Source of the DNA: Planctellipticum variicoloris
GTDB taxonomy: Bacteria; Planctomycetota; Planctomycetia; Planctomycetales; Planctomycetaceae
Length of the DNA: 64,000 nucleotides
Reading direction: 5' to 3'
Assembly: GCF_030622045.1 (NCBI RefSeq)
Contig: NZ_CP130886.1
Location: 5,340,001 to 5,404,000, forward strand
The notes under the pieces were generated by a model that saw only the letters and a list, made by a program, of their open reading frames with translations, ran no database searches and had not been told where the DNA came from. This document shows positions 32,075 through 44,316 of the stretch, piece by piece (the first letter of the stretch is position 1; each line of letters opens with the position of its first letter). The position numbers and the translations under genes are program-made.

Positions 32075-32641
32075 ATGGAAGGTCGTGAGATCCTGCTGGG
32101 GGTGACGGGGGGGATCGCGGCCTATAAGACTGCGGATCTCTGCAGCAAGCTGGTACAGGCCGGGGCGCGGGTGACGGTCGTGATGACCGACGCCGCGACG
32201 CGGTTCGTCGGTCCGACGACGTTTGAAGCGCTGACGGGCCGGCCGGTCTATCGTGAGATTTTCGAGCCGCAGGAGCACTTCCGGGGGGAGCATATCGGTC
32301 TGGCTCAGCGGGCCGAGCTGATGGTGGTCGCACCGGCGAGCGCCCATTTTCTGGCCCAGGTCGCTCACGGATTCGCCGGGGACCTGTTGAGCACGCTGAC
32401 GCTGACGATCACGTGCCCGCTGCTGGTCGCTCCGGCGATGAACACTGAGATGTGGAACAAGCCGTCGGTGCAGCGGAACCTGGCTCAGTTGCGGGCCGAC
32501 GGTGTGCTGCTGGCAGAGCCTGGGAGCGGCTGGCTCAGTTGCGGGCAGGTGGGGCCGGGGCGGATGGCGGAGCCGGGGGAGCTCCTGGAGCGGATCAGGG
32601 GGCTGTTTGCAACTGCGGCCGACGAAGGCAGTGCAAAGTGA
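32075..32641 (+). CDS. coaC: Phosphopantothenoylcysteine decarboxylase (CoaC half)
   Basis: A 188-residue flavoprotein: ILLGVTGGIAAYKTADLCSK (N-terminal FMN site), VVAPASAHFLAQVAHGFAGD (catalytic-region His not clearly separated by eye), APAMNTEMWNKPSVQRNL (PAMNxxMW signature) and EPGSGWLSCGQVGPGRMAEP (active-site Cys region). Decarboxylates phosphopantothenoylcysteine to phosphopantetheine in coenzyme A synthesis. In many bacteria it is fused to CoaB; here the synthetase is a separate gene 250 bp downstream. ATG at 32075 follows GGAGAAG. Confidence 0.93.
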   Translation: MEGREILLGVTGGIAAYKTADLCSKLVQAGARVTVVMTDAATRFVGPTTFEALTGRPVYREIFEPQEHFRGEHIGLAQRAELMVVAPASAHFLAQVAHGFAGDLLSTLTLTITCPLLVAPAMNTEMWNKPSVQRNLAQLRADGVLLAEPGSGWLSCGQVGPGRMAEPGELLERIRGLFATAADEGSAK

Positions 32642-32704
32642 AAAATGCAAAATGAGAAGTGCAAAGTGGGAAGACGTGGCGGGCGGCGAGTGGGGAATTC
32701 CGTA

Positions 32705-32796
32705 CGACGGACGTCCACGTCCGTCGCTGCATGTCGACGGCCTGCCGGATTCGATCGGATGATGCGGGGTACGACGGACGTGGACGTCCATCGTAC
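32705..32796. repeat. Two palindromic repeats between coaC and coaB
   Basis: Copy 1 (32705-32726) reads CGACGGACGT-CC-ACGTCCGTCG, a 10-bp-armed palindrome. Copy 2 (32769-32796) is an imperfect version with arms GTACGACGGACGT and ACGTCCATCGTAC. The gap holds no gene. Confidence 0.75.
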
Positions 32797-32891
32797 GGAT
32801 GCGACAATGTATTGAGACCACGCCCATCGGAGACTCTGGGCGTGCCACCCGGCGTTGAATGCGTTGGGAGAGATGCCGAGGGTGGAACGCG

Positions 32892-33524
32892 ATGCGGATT
32901 TTGATTACGGCGGGGCCGACGCGCGAGTATCTGGACGACGTGCGGTATCTGTCGAATGCCAGCAGCGGGCGGATGGGCTATGCCCTCGCCGAGGCGGCGC
33001 TGGCGGCCGGTCACGAGGTCGTGCTGGTCACCGGCCCGGTCAATCTGTCTCCGCCGGTCGGGTGCGAAGTGCACTCCGTAGAGACCACGGAAGACCTGCT
33101 GACCGTGTGTGACCGGCTGTTTCCGGGCTGCGACGGGGTGATCGCCACGGCGGCGGTGTGCGACTACCGGCCGCGGGAGCGTTTTCCGGGCAAGCTGGCG
33201 AAGACGGGGGTCTCGCTGGAGCTGGAGCTGGTGGAGACCGCCGACGTGCTGGCGGCTTTGGGTCAGCAGAAGGGGTCGCGGTGGATTGTCGGGTTTGCGC
33301 TCGAATCTGATGAATACGCCCATGTGAACGCCTTGCGCAAGCTGCGCGAGAAGAACTGCGACGTGATCGTGCTGAACCGGCCGACGGCGATCGGCTCCGC
33401 GAACAATTCGGTCGAGCTGATCGATCCGGCGGGACGGACGGTGGCGCAGTTCAGCGGCAGCAAGACGGATGTCGCGGTGGAGCTGGTGGGGTGGATCGGG
33501 CGAGAGTTGAGAGTTGAGAGTTGA
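32892..33524 (+). CDS. coaB: Phosphopantothenate-cysteine ligase (CoaB half)
   Basis: A 210-residue protein: ILITAGPTREYLDDVRYLSN, ASSGRMGYALAEAAL (conserved SG-G region), GVIATAAVCDYRP (catalytic Asn position of the family is replaced by the AAVCDYRP form), GKLAKTG, IVGFALESDE and VLNRPTAIGSANNSVELID. Joins cysteine to 4'-phosphopantothenate using a nucleoside triphosphate. ATG at 32892 follows GAGGGTGG. The last codons (ELRVES) are written in a GAGAGTT direct repeat that forms one arm of the following inverted repeat. Confidence 0.92.
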   Translation: MRILITAGPTREYLDDVRYLSNASSGRMGYALAEAALAAGHEVVLVTGPVNLSPPVGCEVHSVETTEDLLTVCDRLFPGCDGVIATAAVCDYRPRERFPGKLAKTGVSLELELVETADVLAALGQQKGSRWIVGFALESDEYAHVNALRKLREKNCDVIVLNRPTAIGSANNSVELIDPAGRTVAQFSGSKTDVAVELVGWIGRELRVES

Positions 33525-33594
33525 GAGTCAGAAGGATCTGACCGCGGTTCTGTATCTGTTTTCCTCTCAACTCTCGCCTCTCAACTCTCAACTC
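33502..33594 (+). repeat. Long inverted repeat overlapping the end of coaB
   Basis: Left arm 33502-33527 is a GAGAGTT direct repeat; right arm 33564-33594 is the complementary CTCTCAACTCTC series. The 36-base loop holds no gene. The coaB stop codon lies in the left arm. A stable RNA stem is expected, possibly a transcript end, but no T-run follows. Confidence 0.7.
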
Positions 33595-33904
33595 CCCTAC
33601 AACCGGACTCCTGCGGCCGGCGGGTTGCCGAAAAACAGCGCTCGCGTGGCGTTTTGGCAGCGCCTCGCCGCCTGTGTGCTAGGTTTCGGATGTCCGGTGT
33701 CAGGCCGCGCGGAGGTTGGCCGTCGGACAAACGGTTGCGGCGTGATGGATGCGTCGTCCGGAAATTCCCCTATGTCGCCCGCCTGGTTGCGGAAAAGCCA
33801 ATCCGGTCCGAAGACGACCGGCGAAGGTTCGTTGCGTCCCTGCGCGACGGGCGTTCGTCCGCAGCGCTCGGCGTGCGCACCGGCGAAAGCTGGTCCGGAA
33901 AACC
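33595..33904. other. 310 bp gap upstream of ftsK, no gene seen
   Basis: A 52-codon extension of the ftsK frame into this gap has no family-like content. No promoter was recognised. Confidence 0.4.
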
Positions 33905-36268
<2,364 letters not shown>

Positions 36269-36382
36269 TCGGGGAAGCTCGGCGTCGCGGCTCAGGGGCG
36301 AAAGCCTTGCGCACCATTGCCAGCCGCCGCGACTGCCGATTCGCGGCGGCTGGCGAGAACAATCGGCTCCGTGGTCAAGGCG

Positions 36383-39300
36383 TTATTCGACGGCCAGGCC
36401 CACCATTCCCCAGTAGCCGAATTCGTAGGACCAGTCGTTGGCCTGGTTCCACATGCGGATCTGGATTTCCTGGCCGGCGAAGCGGGTCATGTCGAAGGTG
36501 TAGCGGACCCAGCCGTCTTTGCAGGTTTCCTTGCTGACCATTTCGTCGAGCAGTCGGCCGCTGCTGTTGCCCATTACGAGTCGCCAGTCGCCGCGGGGGT
36601 CGTGGGAGACTTCGATGACGAGGGTGGTTTTCTTGTCCGCGGGGATCTGGAACATGCCGGAGACCTCTGCCGGCTGGTCCCTGCTGACGGGGTGGGTTCG
36701 GACGACGCCCGGTCGGCCGCGGAATTCTTTCAGCAGGGCGACGCCGCCTTCGCCCGAGGTGACTTTGGTGAACCCGGGGGCGACTTCCTGGAAGATGCTG
36801 GCGAAGTCGGCGGGGTTGGTCGATTCGCGGGGGACGATGTCGGTGACGCCGGGGAGCCGCCTGGCGGTCGGGTCGACGGGGGGCTTGTCGAGGGTGAGGA
36901 AGGCGAACAGGTCGATGAGCTCCTGCGGCGTGTACTGTTTTTCGATTCCTTCGGGCATCAGCGAGATTTCGCTGACTTTGAAGTCCTCGATCTGGTCGCG
37001 GGGGATGATTTCCTGCTTGCCTCCCTGGACCTTGAGCACGACGCGCTGCGGGCTGTCTTCGACGAGCAGGCCGTTGATGACGCGGCCTTCGTCGGTGGCG
37101 ACGGTGTAGCTGCGGTAGCCGGCCCCGATGACGAGGCTGGGGTCGAAGACGTTCGAGAGGAGCTGGGTGTAGTCGTTGCGGCCGTTGAGGGTGATCTCGG
37201 GGCCGACTTCGGCTCCTTCGCCGTAGATCTTGTGGCACTGGGCGCAGATTTTCTTGTAGACCTCCTGGCCCTTGCGGGCGTCGCCGGGGGTGGAGCGGAT
37301 CAGTCGGCGCATGTCGGCGATGACTTTGTCGCGGTCGAGACTGCGGCCTTCGCGGACCTGGCCCCAGTGTTTCGCCAGCAGCTCTTTCAGTTCGGGATCT
37401 TTGAGGTCATTGAGTCGGCGGGCCTGGTTGATGTTGATTGCCGCGGCGGGGATTTTCTTGTCGCCGATCGCCTTCAGCAGCACTTTCGCCCAGGCGGGTC
37501 GTTGCGTGAGCAACTCGATCGCGCGTGGCTGAACGTCGGTTGGAAACTTGCCGAAATCCTTGATGACGGCGTCAGCGATCTCCGGCGATTCGGATCGGCC
37601 GAGGGCCGAGAACACGTCGCCAAGAAATGCGGGGGATTCCACGTCCCCCTTGCTGAAGATTTCGCGTGCGAGCTGTGCGACGCAGCCATCCTGGCTGGCG
37701 ATCAGCGCCCGATAGGCGGCGATCCGCCGGGCGGGCGATTCCTGCGGATTGTGGACCAGCGACCGCGCAGTCCCCACCGCCCCGCGATCGTTCCAGCTCA
37801 GCGCCAGCAGCGATGCTTCCAGCCGGAGCGGATGCTGAGATTCGACACCCAGCATGGGCTGCAGGATCGGTTCGAAGGCGGCTTTGAGCTGCTGGAGCGA
37901 GTCTCCTTTGATTTCGCCGGACTGGATTCGCCCGGCAAGCTGGTTGAGGAGGCTTGCGGCCGGGGCGTTCTGCTGCCGTTCGGTCAGCGTGCGCAGGACG
38001 GTTGCGAGCAGGTTGATTTCACTCTTGGGTCGGGCGAGCAACCATTCCACGATCCGCGGCGTCAGTTCTTTGCCGACAGGGGATTGCTGGATCTTTTCGT
38101 CGGTCAGCAGCAGAGTCAGAATCCGCGGGTATCGCCCGGCGTAGGCCTTGATCGCCTGCCAGGCGATCCGCTGGAGCAGGGGGTCGTCTCCACAGAGCCG
38201 GCAAGCTTCCAGGAGTTGCTCGTCGAGGCTGATGTAAATCTGACCGGGGGGCTCCGATGTCACGCGGCGCGCCAGGAAGGTGAGGGCCTGCAGCCGGACC
38301 TCCGGCGACGGATCTTCGAGCGCCGCCAGGATCACTTCTTCGACCATCATCTGCGTCCCGGGATCCCACTGCCCCTCGCGACGCATGGATCGCGGAACCG
38401 CCTGCTCGACGCAGGTGCGGATCATCCAGGCGGCGATCGTCCGATCCTTGGAATTCAGCAGCTTCCAGAGGTTGTCTCCACCCCAGTCGGGCAGATCAAA
38501 AAACATCGGCGTGGCGGCAAAGAAGGCCATGCGGCGCAATCCGACAGGCGTCGATTCGTCACGGACCAGTTCCATCAGGCGAAGTGCCGTCTGGAGATCG
38601 TGCCGCTCCTGCAACAGCCGCAGGGCGGTTTCACGGACATACCCGTTTCCGTGCGACAGGAGTTTGATGAGATCGCCGTCGGAGAGAGTGGCGTAATCGG
38701 ACGGAAGGCTCCGGGGGCTGACGCCGCCCGGCTCGCCTTTGCCCGTGTAGCGCACGCGGTACAGCCTCCCTTTCAAGCGATCGATCCCGGCCGGGTCGCG
38801 GTTGGCGTCCTGATAACAGTGGTAGCGGTCGTACCAGTCGAGGACATAGAGGCAGCCGTCCGGTCCGGTCTTCTGGACCACGGGCATGAACCAGGCGTCG
38901 TTGGCCGTCAGAAAGTCCGGCTCGCCTGAACCCGCATAGGTCGAGCCGTTCCGCTGGATGCTGTCCACGTTGATGCAGCCGCCGTGGATGTTTCCCATGT
39001 AGAGCTTCCGACGATACTTCTCCGGGTAGGCGTCGCTGTCGAACCAGGTGATGCCGCAATAGGCCGCTTTCTGGTGTTTGTGTTTGACGATCGACTCGAT
39101 TTTCCAGGTGTGGGGCGGATACGGCCCTCCCTGGCGGTGGTAATAGCCGGTTTCGACCAGGTGCCACAGATGGTCGATCACGCACGCGCTGACGAAGGCG
39201 TCACCCTCGTCATTGAAGGCGATCCCCCAAGGGTTGCTGGTCCCTTCGCAGAAGACCTGGAACTCCCGCGTCCGCGGATGGATGCGGAACATCGCACAGG

Positions 39301-39949
39301 TCAGCGGCCAGCCGGGATGTTTTTCACCCCCGGCCTTCTCGTAATTCGGGTTCTCGGGCGAGTATTTCACGTGGCTGTGATTGAAGACGCCGTTGAGTCC
39401 GTACAGCCAGCCGTCGGGTCCCCAGGTGAGCGAATTCGGGAGTTCGTGAGTATCGGTCCGGCCGAAGCCGGTGACGACAACCTGGGCCGGCCCGTCGGGT
39501 TTGCCGTCGCGATCGGCATCGGGGACGAAAAGGATGTCCGGGGAGTTGGCGATCCAGACGCCGCCGTGACCGACCTGGACGCCGGAGGGAATGTTGAGTC
39601 CGTCGAGGAAGACTGTGAACTTGTCGGCCTTGCCGTCGCCATCGGTGTCTTCGAGGATTTTGACGCGATCGCGGCCGGGGCCGGGTTCCCGGCGGGGATA
39701 TTCCAGCGACTCGGTGATCCAGAACCGGCCCTGCTCGTCGATCGCCATTGCGACGGGATTCACGATGTCGGGCTCGCTGGCGACGACTTCGACCGTGAAG
39801 CCTTCGGGGACGGTCATCATCTTCGCCGCGGTTTGCGGATCGCGCGGCTCGTTCGGGGGCTTGTCCTGGGCGTGGGGAATCTGCTGAGCGGGGGCGAGGC
39901 TGGTGAGCAACGAGCAGGACAGGGCGAATGCGAAGCGGAGGCGATTCAT
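36383..39949 (-). CDS. PVC-type haem-binding dehydrogenase with HEAT-like repeats and cytochrome c
   Basis: A 1188-residue secreted protein. Signal peptide (about 1-22, ending APAQQ), an N-terminal beta-propeller dehydrogenase domain (FTVEVVASEPDIVNPVAMAI, DEQGRFWITESLEYP), HEAT-like helical repeats (about 420-850) and a cytochrome c motif CAQCH (about 904-908) inside ICAQCHKIYGEGAEVGPEIT. A C-terminal beta domain (VIEVSHDPRGDWRLVMGNSS, EIQIRMWNQANDWSYEFGYW) resembles a carbohydrate-binding module. The architecture is the PVC membrane-bound dehydrogenase type, probably oxidising a sugar or alcohol in the periplasm. ATG at 39949 follows GGGAG. Confidence 0.92.
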   Translation of the reverse strand: MNRLRFAFALSCSLLTSLAPAQQIPHAQDKPPNEPRDPQTAAKMMTVPEGFTVEVVASEPDIVNPVAMAIDEQGRFWITESLEYPRREPGPGRDRVKILEDTDGDGKADKFTVFLDGLNIPSGVQVGHGGVWIANSPDILFVPDADRDGKPDGPAQVVVTGFGRTDTHELPNSLTWGPDGWLYGLNGVFNHSHVKYSPENPNYEKAGGEKHPGWPLTCAMFRIHPRTREFQVFCEGTSNPWGIAFNDEGDAFVSACVIDHLWHLVETGYYHRQGGPYPPHTWKIESIVKHKHQKAAYCGITWFDSDAYPEKYRRKLYMGNIHGGCINVDSIQRNGSTYAGSGEPDFLTANDAWFMPVVQKTGPDGCLYVLDWYDRYHCYQDANRDPAGIDRLKGRLYRVRYTGKGEPGGVSPRSLPSDYATLSDGDLIKLLSHGNGYVRETALRLLQERHDLQTALRLMELVRDESTPVGLRRMAFFAATPMFFDLPDWGGDNLWKLLNSKDRTIAAWMIRTCVEQAVPRSMRREGQWDPGTQMMVEEVILAALEDPSPEVRLQALTFLARRVTSEPPGQIYISLDEQLLEACRLCGDDPLLQRIAWQAIKAYAGRYPRILTLLLTDEKIQQSPVGKELTPRIVEWLLARPKSEINLLATVLRTLTERQQNAPAASLLNQLAGRIQSGEIKGDSLQQLKAAFEPILQPMLGVESQHPLRLEASLLALSWNDRGAVGTARSLVHNPQESPARRIAAYRALIASQDGCVAQLAREIFSKGDVESPAFLGDVFSALGRSESPEIADAVIKDFGKFPTDVQPRAIELLTQRPAWAKVLLKAIGDKKIPAAAININQARRLNDLKDPELKELLAKHWGQVREGRSLDRDKVIADMRRLIRSTPGDARKGQEVYKKICAQCHKIYGEGAEVGPEITLNGRNDYTQLLSNVFDPSLVIGAGYRSYTVATDEGRVINGLLVEDSPQRVVLKVQGGKQEIIPRDQIEDFKVSEISLMPEGIEKQYTPQELIDLFAFLTLDKPPVDPTARRLPGVTDIVPRESTNPADFASIFQEVAPGFTKVTSGEGGVALLKEFRGRPGVVRTHPVSRDQPAEVSGMFQIPADKKTTLVIEVSHDPRGDWRLVMGNSSGRLLDEMVSKETCKDGWVRYTFDMTRFAGQEIQIRMWNQANDWSYEFGYWGMVGLAVE

Positions 39950-40072
39950 CGCGGGGAAACTCCCGGGTGGTCGGCGAGGTGGAATGGTGCGATAATAATC
40001 AGGAAGCCGGCTGGCGACCACGGGCAGTCCGGATGCGGCGCTTCAGGTCGCGCCAGAGTGAGGATTTCCAGC

Positions 40073-40903
40073 ATGCCATCGCCGTTCCCCGGAATGGACC
40101 CATTTCTCGAACAGCCATCCGTGTTTCCAGACTTCCATGATCGTCTGGTCACAGTACTGAGCGAAATGCTCAATGCGCAGCTCTCGGGCTCGTACTACGC
40201 AGGCATCGGCACGCGAGTCTGGATCGAGACATCCGAGCGAACCATCGGCCCGGACGTGCAGATCCTGCGACCGGACTGGCGGCCAGACGCCGCCGAGACG
40301 AATCGGCTCGAGCAGAGCAGGACCGCAGTTCTGGACGAAGTGGACGTCGTGCCGGTTACGATCGAAATCGAGCACGACGAGACCAGAGAATCGTTTCTGG
40401 AGATTTACGCATCCCCCGGCGGCGAGCGGCTCGTGACACACATCGAGCTGCTGAGTCTGTCGAATAAACTGGCGGGCAGCAAAGGAAATGAGCTTTACCT
40501 TCGCAAGCAACGGGAGATCATGGACGCGCAAGTCCATCTTGTCGAAATCGACCTGCTCCGCGGCGGCGAGCACACCACGGCGCCGCCACGCTGGCGGATC
40601 GAACGGAAAGCCGGGCTCTTTCACTATCACGTGAGCCTGCACCGATACGACAAGAGCCTGGATTGTGTGGTTTATCCGATTCCTCTGCCTGCCCGATTGC
40701 CAAAACTCCCGATTCCGCTCCTGCCCGGCGACGGGGAGGTGATGATCGACCTGCAGGCTGCTGTCGATCGCTGCTATGACACGGGCCTCTACTCCCGCCG
40801 GGTCGAGTACCGGCTGGACCGCCTGACGCCGCCGCTGGCGCCCGCGTATCAGGAATGGGCGGCGAACATTCTGGCTCGGAAGGCCGGCGGACAGCCGGCC
40901 TGA
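40073..40903 (+). CDS. DUF4058 family protein
   Basis: A 276-residue protein starting MPSPFPGMDPFLEQPSVFPD, the hallmark of DUF4058, with FHDRLVTVLSEMLN, IEIEHDETRESFLEIY, RLVTHIELLSLSNKLAGSKG and a conserved YLRKQREIM followed by HLVEIDLLRGGEHT. The IE-x-L...K-x-G...VEIDLLR pattern resembles a restriction-endonuclease-like fold core, but no function has been established. No signal peptide. A hairpin GGCCGG...CCGGCC stands at the very end of the gene. Confidence 0.88.
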   Translation: MPSPFPGMDPFLEQPSVFPDFHDRLVTVLSEMLNAQLSGSYYAGIGTRVWIETSERTIGPDVQILRPDWRPDAAETNRLEQSRTAVLDEVDVVPVTIEIEHDETRESFLEIYASPGGERLVTHIELLSLSNKLAGSKGNELYLRKQREIMDAQVHLVEIDLLRGGEHTTAPPRWRIERKAGLFHYHVSLHRYDKSLDCVVYPIPLPARLPKLPIPLLPGDGEVMIDLQAAVDRCYDTGLYSRRVEYRLDRLTPPLAPAYQEWAANILARKAGGQPA

Positions 40904-41023
40904 TCGGCGAACAGCCCCGTCCTCGTCCCCGCGGACCGTCTCGGGTAAACTGTGCCGTTCCGTCGGCGGACGGCTCTGCGGATTGCGTGCAGGCCACGGG
41001 CCGGCGCTCTGGAGCGAGGAATC

Positions 41024-41518
41024 ATGTCGACGACTGCCAGTCCCCGGGTCGGAGTGATCATGGGGAGCAAATCGGACTGGGAAACGATGAAGCACGCGGT
41101 GGACGTGCTGGCCCAGTTTGGCGTCCCCCACGAACGCCGGGTCGTCTCGGCCCACCGCACTCCCGACTGGATGTGCGAATACGCCAAGCTGGCGGAAACC
41201 CGCGGGCTGCAGGTGATCATTGCCGGGGCCGGCGGGGCCGCTCACCTCCCCGGAATGGTCGCTGCCCAGACGTCTCTGCCCGTGCTCGGCGTGCCGGTAC
41301 AGAGCCGGGCGCTGCAGGGACTGGACTCGCTCCTTTCGATCGTTCAGATGCCGGGGGGGATTCCGGTCGCTACGCTGGCGATCGGCGATGCGGGGGCTAA
41401 GAACGCCGGGTTGCTGGCGGTGCGGATTCTCGCGATCTCCGACCCGGCCCTCCGCCAGAAACTCCACGATTTTCACGACCAGCAGCGCGACGCCGTGCTG
41501 GGAGACGAGCTTCCATGA
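41024..41518 (+). CDS. purE: N5-carboxyaminoimidazole ribonucleotide mutase
   Basis: A 164-residue class I Pur[75 protein letters not shown] and [20 protein letters not shown]. Moves the carboxylate on CAIR in purine synthesis after PurK. ATG at 41024 follows GAGGAATC. Its stop overlaps the purK start by 4 bp (ATGA), so the two are translationally coupled. Confidence 0.96.
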   Translation: MSTTASPRVGVIMGSKSDWETMKHAVDVLAQFGVPHERRVVSAHRTPDWMCEYAKLAETRGLQVIIAGAGGAAHLPGMVAAQTSLPVLGVPVQSRALQGLDSLLSIVQMPGGIPVATLAIGDAGAKNAGLLAVRILAISDPALRQKLHDFHDQQRDAVLGDELP

Positions 41519-42654
41519 ACGGCCCCATTCTTCCCGGCGCATCGCTGGGCGTCCTCGGCAGCGGCCAGCTTGGTCGGATGTTCGCGATCGCCGCCCGGCG
41601 GCTGGGATACCGAGTCCACGTTTTCTCGCCCGATGACGACACGCCGACCGGCCAGGTGGCGGACGTCGAGATCCGGGCGGACTACGCGGATCTCGATCGC
41701 GTCGCCGAGTTCGCCCGGTCGGTTTCGGTGATGACCTTCGAGTTCGAGAATGTCCCGGCCGCCACCGCCGAGACCGCGGCGAAATTCTGCCCGGTCCGTC
41801 CGGGGGGACATGTCCTCTACACGTCGCAGAATCGCCTGCGGGAGAAGACCTATCTCAGCCAGCGCGGCCTGCCGGTCACACCGTTCCGGCCGGTGACGGA
41901 TGACGCCTCGCTGCAGACAGCGATCCAAGACCTCGGCCTGCCCGCAGTCCTCAAGACCGCCGACTGGGGCTACGACGGCAAGGGCCAGTCGATCGTGCGC
42001 ACTGCGGCAGAGGCCGCGGCGGCATTCGCGAAGCTCGGCGTGCCAACCGCGATTCTCGAAGGATTTATCGACTTCGAGAGCGAACTGTCAGTGGTCGGGG
42101 CGCGCGGGCTCGACGGGACGTTCGTCAGCTTCGGCCCCGTCGGCAACGCCCACAGCCATCACATTCTGGACGTTTCCGTCTGTCCTGCGCTCGTTTCGGA
42201 GCGGGTCGCTCAGGAAGCCGTCGAGATCACCCGCAACGTGCTCGAAGCTCTCGACGTCGTCGGCGTCCTCTGCGTCGAGTTCTTCCTGACAAGGTCGGGC
42301 GGCCTCCTGATCAACGAGACCGCCCCCCGGCCGCACAACTCCGGTCACCTGACGCTCGACGCTCACGTGAGCTGCCAGTTCGAGCAGCAGGTCCGGGCGA
42401 TCTGCGGCCTGCCGCTGGGGGGCACCCGCCAACACGCCCCCGCCGCGATGGCCAACCTGCTGGGGGACGTCTGGGCGAACGGCGAACCCGACTGGTCTGC
42501 GGCGCTGGCCGATCCGGCGATCAAGCTGCATCTGTACGGCAAGCGGGAAGCCCGCGCCGGTCGGAAGATGGGACATCTCAACGCACTGGCCAGCAGCGTC
42601 GAGGAAGCTGAACAGCTCGTCCGCACCGCCCGCGACCGGCTGATGCGGAAGTAA
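41515..42654 (+). CDS. purK: 5-(carboxyamino)imidazole ribonucleotide synthase
   Basis: A 379-residue ATP-grasp enzyme: [72 protein letters not shown] and [20 protein letters not shown]. Carboxylates aminoimidazole ribonucleotide using ATP and bicarbonate. Partner of purE. The start codon lies in the purE stop. Confidence 0.96.
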   Translation: MNGPILPGASLGVLGSGQLGRMFAIAARRLGYRVHVFSPDDDTPTGQVADVEIRADYADLDRVAEFARSVSVMTFEFENVPAATAETAAKFCPVRPGGHVLYTSQNRLREKTYLSQRGLPVTPFRPVTDDASLQTAIQDLGLPAVLKTADWGYDGKGQSIVRTAAEAAAAFAKLGVPTAILEGFIDFESELSVVGARGLDGTFVSFGPVGNAHSHHILDVSVCPALVSERVAQEAVEITRNVLEALDVVGVLCVEFFLTRSGGLLINETAPRPHNSGHLTLDAHVSCQFEQQVRAICGLPLGGTRQHAPAAMANLLGDVWANGEPDWSAALADPAIKLHLYGKREARAGRKMGHLNALASSVEEAEQLVRTARDRLMRK

Positions 42655-42668
42655 GGAATCAATGAATC

Positions 42669-42742
42669 GTGTGCCACGGCTGTGTCAGCCGTGCAACTGT
42701 GGAATGGCGCCCATGAACACGGCCGACACGGCTGCGGCACAC
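42669..42742. repeat. Inverted repeat between purK and the aminotransferase gene
   Basis: Arms of 25 bp (42669-42693, beginning GTGTGCCACGGCTGTG; 42718-42742, ending CGGCTGCGGCACAC) pair at about 20 of 25 positions around a 24-base loop. No T-run. It may end the purEK transcript or be a mobile repeat. Confidence 0.75.
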
Positions 42743-42799
42743 AGAAATCCTGATTGTTAATTGATCAAAACGACTTTCCTGCCCGAAAGAGGCCTCACC

Positions 42800-43987
42800 A
42801 TGACCAGTCCCCTCCCCATCGCCATCCACCCTCCCCGCCGCGTCCTGATGGGTCCCGGGCCCAGCGATATCGAGCCCAGCGTCCTGGGGGCCTTGGCCGC
42901 CCCGACGGTCGGGCACCTCGATCCGTACTTCCTCAAGATCATGGACGAACTGCAGGCCATGCTGCGGCAGGTTTTCCGGACGGAGAACCGGCTGACGCTC
43001 GCCGTTTCCGGGACCGGCAGCGCCGGGATGGAAGCCTGCGTCGCCAACCTGATCGAGCCGGGCGACAAAATGGTGGTCTGCGTCAACGGCGTTTTCGGCG
43101 GACGGATGGCCGACGTCGCCGCCCGCTGCGGTGCGCAGGTCGTGAAGCTCGAACGACCCTTCGGCGAAGTGTTTTCGTCGGCCGAGATTGAAGCGGCGAT
43201 GGAACAGCACAAGCCAAAGGTGCTGGGAATCGTGAACGCGGAGACTTCCACCGGCGCCCATCAGCCGATGGCCGAGATCGCCGGGATTGTCCACGCGCAC
43301 GGGGGGCTGGTCCTGATGGACTGCGTCACGTCGCTGGCGGGGATGCCGGTCGAGATCGACGACTGGGGGATCGATGCGGCGTACTCGGGGACGCAGAAGT
43401 GCTTGAGCTGTCCGCCGGGTCTGGCGCCGGTGACGTTCAGCGACCGGGCGGTCGCGGCGATCGATGCGCGGAAGACGAAGGTGCAGAGCTGGTATCTCGA
43501 TATGCAGATGGTGAAGGAGTACTGGGGAGGCAACCGGGCTTACCACCATACGGCTCCCATCAACATGAACTACGCCCTGCACGAGGCGCTTCGCTGCGTG
43601 CTGGAAGAGGGCCTTGAGCACCGCTGGGCCCGGCATCGGAAGAATCATCTGGCGCTGCGGGCGGGCCTGGAGGCTCTCGGTCTGGACTACGCCGTCGCGG
43701 AAGAGCACCGGCTGCCGATGCTGAACGCGGTGCTGATTCCGGAGGGGGTCGACGACGCGGCGGTGCGCAAGCAGCTCCTCACCGAGTTCGGCATCGAGAT
43801 CGGGGGCGGGCTGGGGCCGATGAAGGGGAAGGTCTGGCGGATCGGCCTGATGGGGGCGGCGTGCACGGCGTCGAATGTGCTGTTGTGTCTGGCGGCGCTG
43901 GAGCGATGCCTGATGGCGCAAGGGGGGAAGGTCACGCCGGGGGCGGGAGTGGCGGCGGCGAACGGGGCTTACGCGGGGAAGTCGTAG
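42800..43987 (+). CDS. Class V aminotransferase (alanine/serine-glyoxylate type)
   Basis: A 395-residue PLP enzyme: [79 protein letters not shown] and the PLP-lysine segment [19 protein letters not shown] (Lys of TQKCL). C-terminal [20 protein letters not shown] fits the alanine-glyoxylate/serine-glyoxylate transaminase group. Substrate could be alanine, serine or another amino donor with glyoxylate. ATG at 42800 follows AAAGAGGCC. Confidence 0.9.
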   Translation: MTSPLPIAIHPPRRVLMGPGPSDIEPSVLGALAAPTVGHLDPYFLKIMDELQAMLRQVFRTENRLTLAVSGTGSAGMEACVANLIEPGDKMVVCVNGVFGGRMADVAARCGAQVVKLERPFGEVFSSAEIEAAMEQHKPKVLGIVNAETSTGAHQPMAEIAGIVHAHGGLVLMDCVTSLAGMPVEIDDWGIDAAYSGTQKCLSCPPGLAPVTFSDRAVAAIDARKTKVQSWYLDMQMVKEYWGGNRAYHHTAPINMNYALHEALRCVLEEGLEHRWARHRKNHLALRAGLEALGLDYAVAEEHRLPMLNAVLIPEGVDDAAVRKQLLTEFGIEIGGGLGPMKGKVWRIGLMGAACTASNVLLCLAALERCLMAQGGKVTPGAGVAAANGAYAGKS

Positions 43988-44304
43988 TCGTTGAGGCGGC
44001 GCTGGTGCGGAATCCGGCGCGATGAACGTTGCCGAAAGCCGGGTTTGCTCGCAGAGGGGATGCGATCGGCGCAAGTACGTCGCCGCAAGCGAGTGGAGTT
44101 TCCGGCCGGGGCGACGGGGCGTGTGGTTGAACACTCCTTCGGCAGCAATTGGACCGGGCGGACTCAGACGGATTATGACGAGACCTAAGTCGCTCCACGG
44201 TGGATGGTTACGACTTCCTCTGCTCGATGTTCCAGCCTGAATGCACGTTGCCGATCAGGCGATTGGCGGCAGTCCCTTGACGACCGCCCATATCATGTAA
44301 CACA
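43988..44304. other. 317 bp gap before the Rrf2 regulator gene
   Basis: No gene seen. The last bases carry the operator-like palindrome listed separately; no convincing -35/-10 pair was recognised. Confidence 0.4.
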
Positions 44305-44316
44305 ATGAGTTACATG
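44294..44316 (+). promoter_or_regulatory. Palindromic operator overlapping the Rrf2-type regulator start
   Basis: CATGTAAC (44294-44301) and GTTACATG (44309-44316) are perfect 8-bp arms separated by 7 bases. The ATG at 44305 lies between the arms and another in-frame ATG (44314) is inside the right arm. A dimeric regulator bound here would block its own expression; self-binding is an inference. Confidence 0.6.

Noticed and set aside
36317-38929. Antisense open frame of 870 codons opposite the PVC dehydrogenase
   Set aside because: Low-complexity Asp/Val/Gly-rich translation typical of the reverse of a GC-rich gene.
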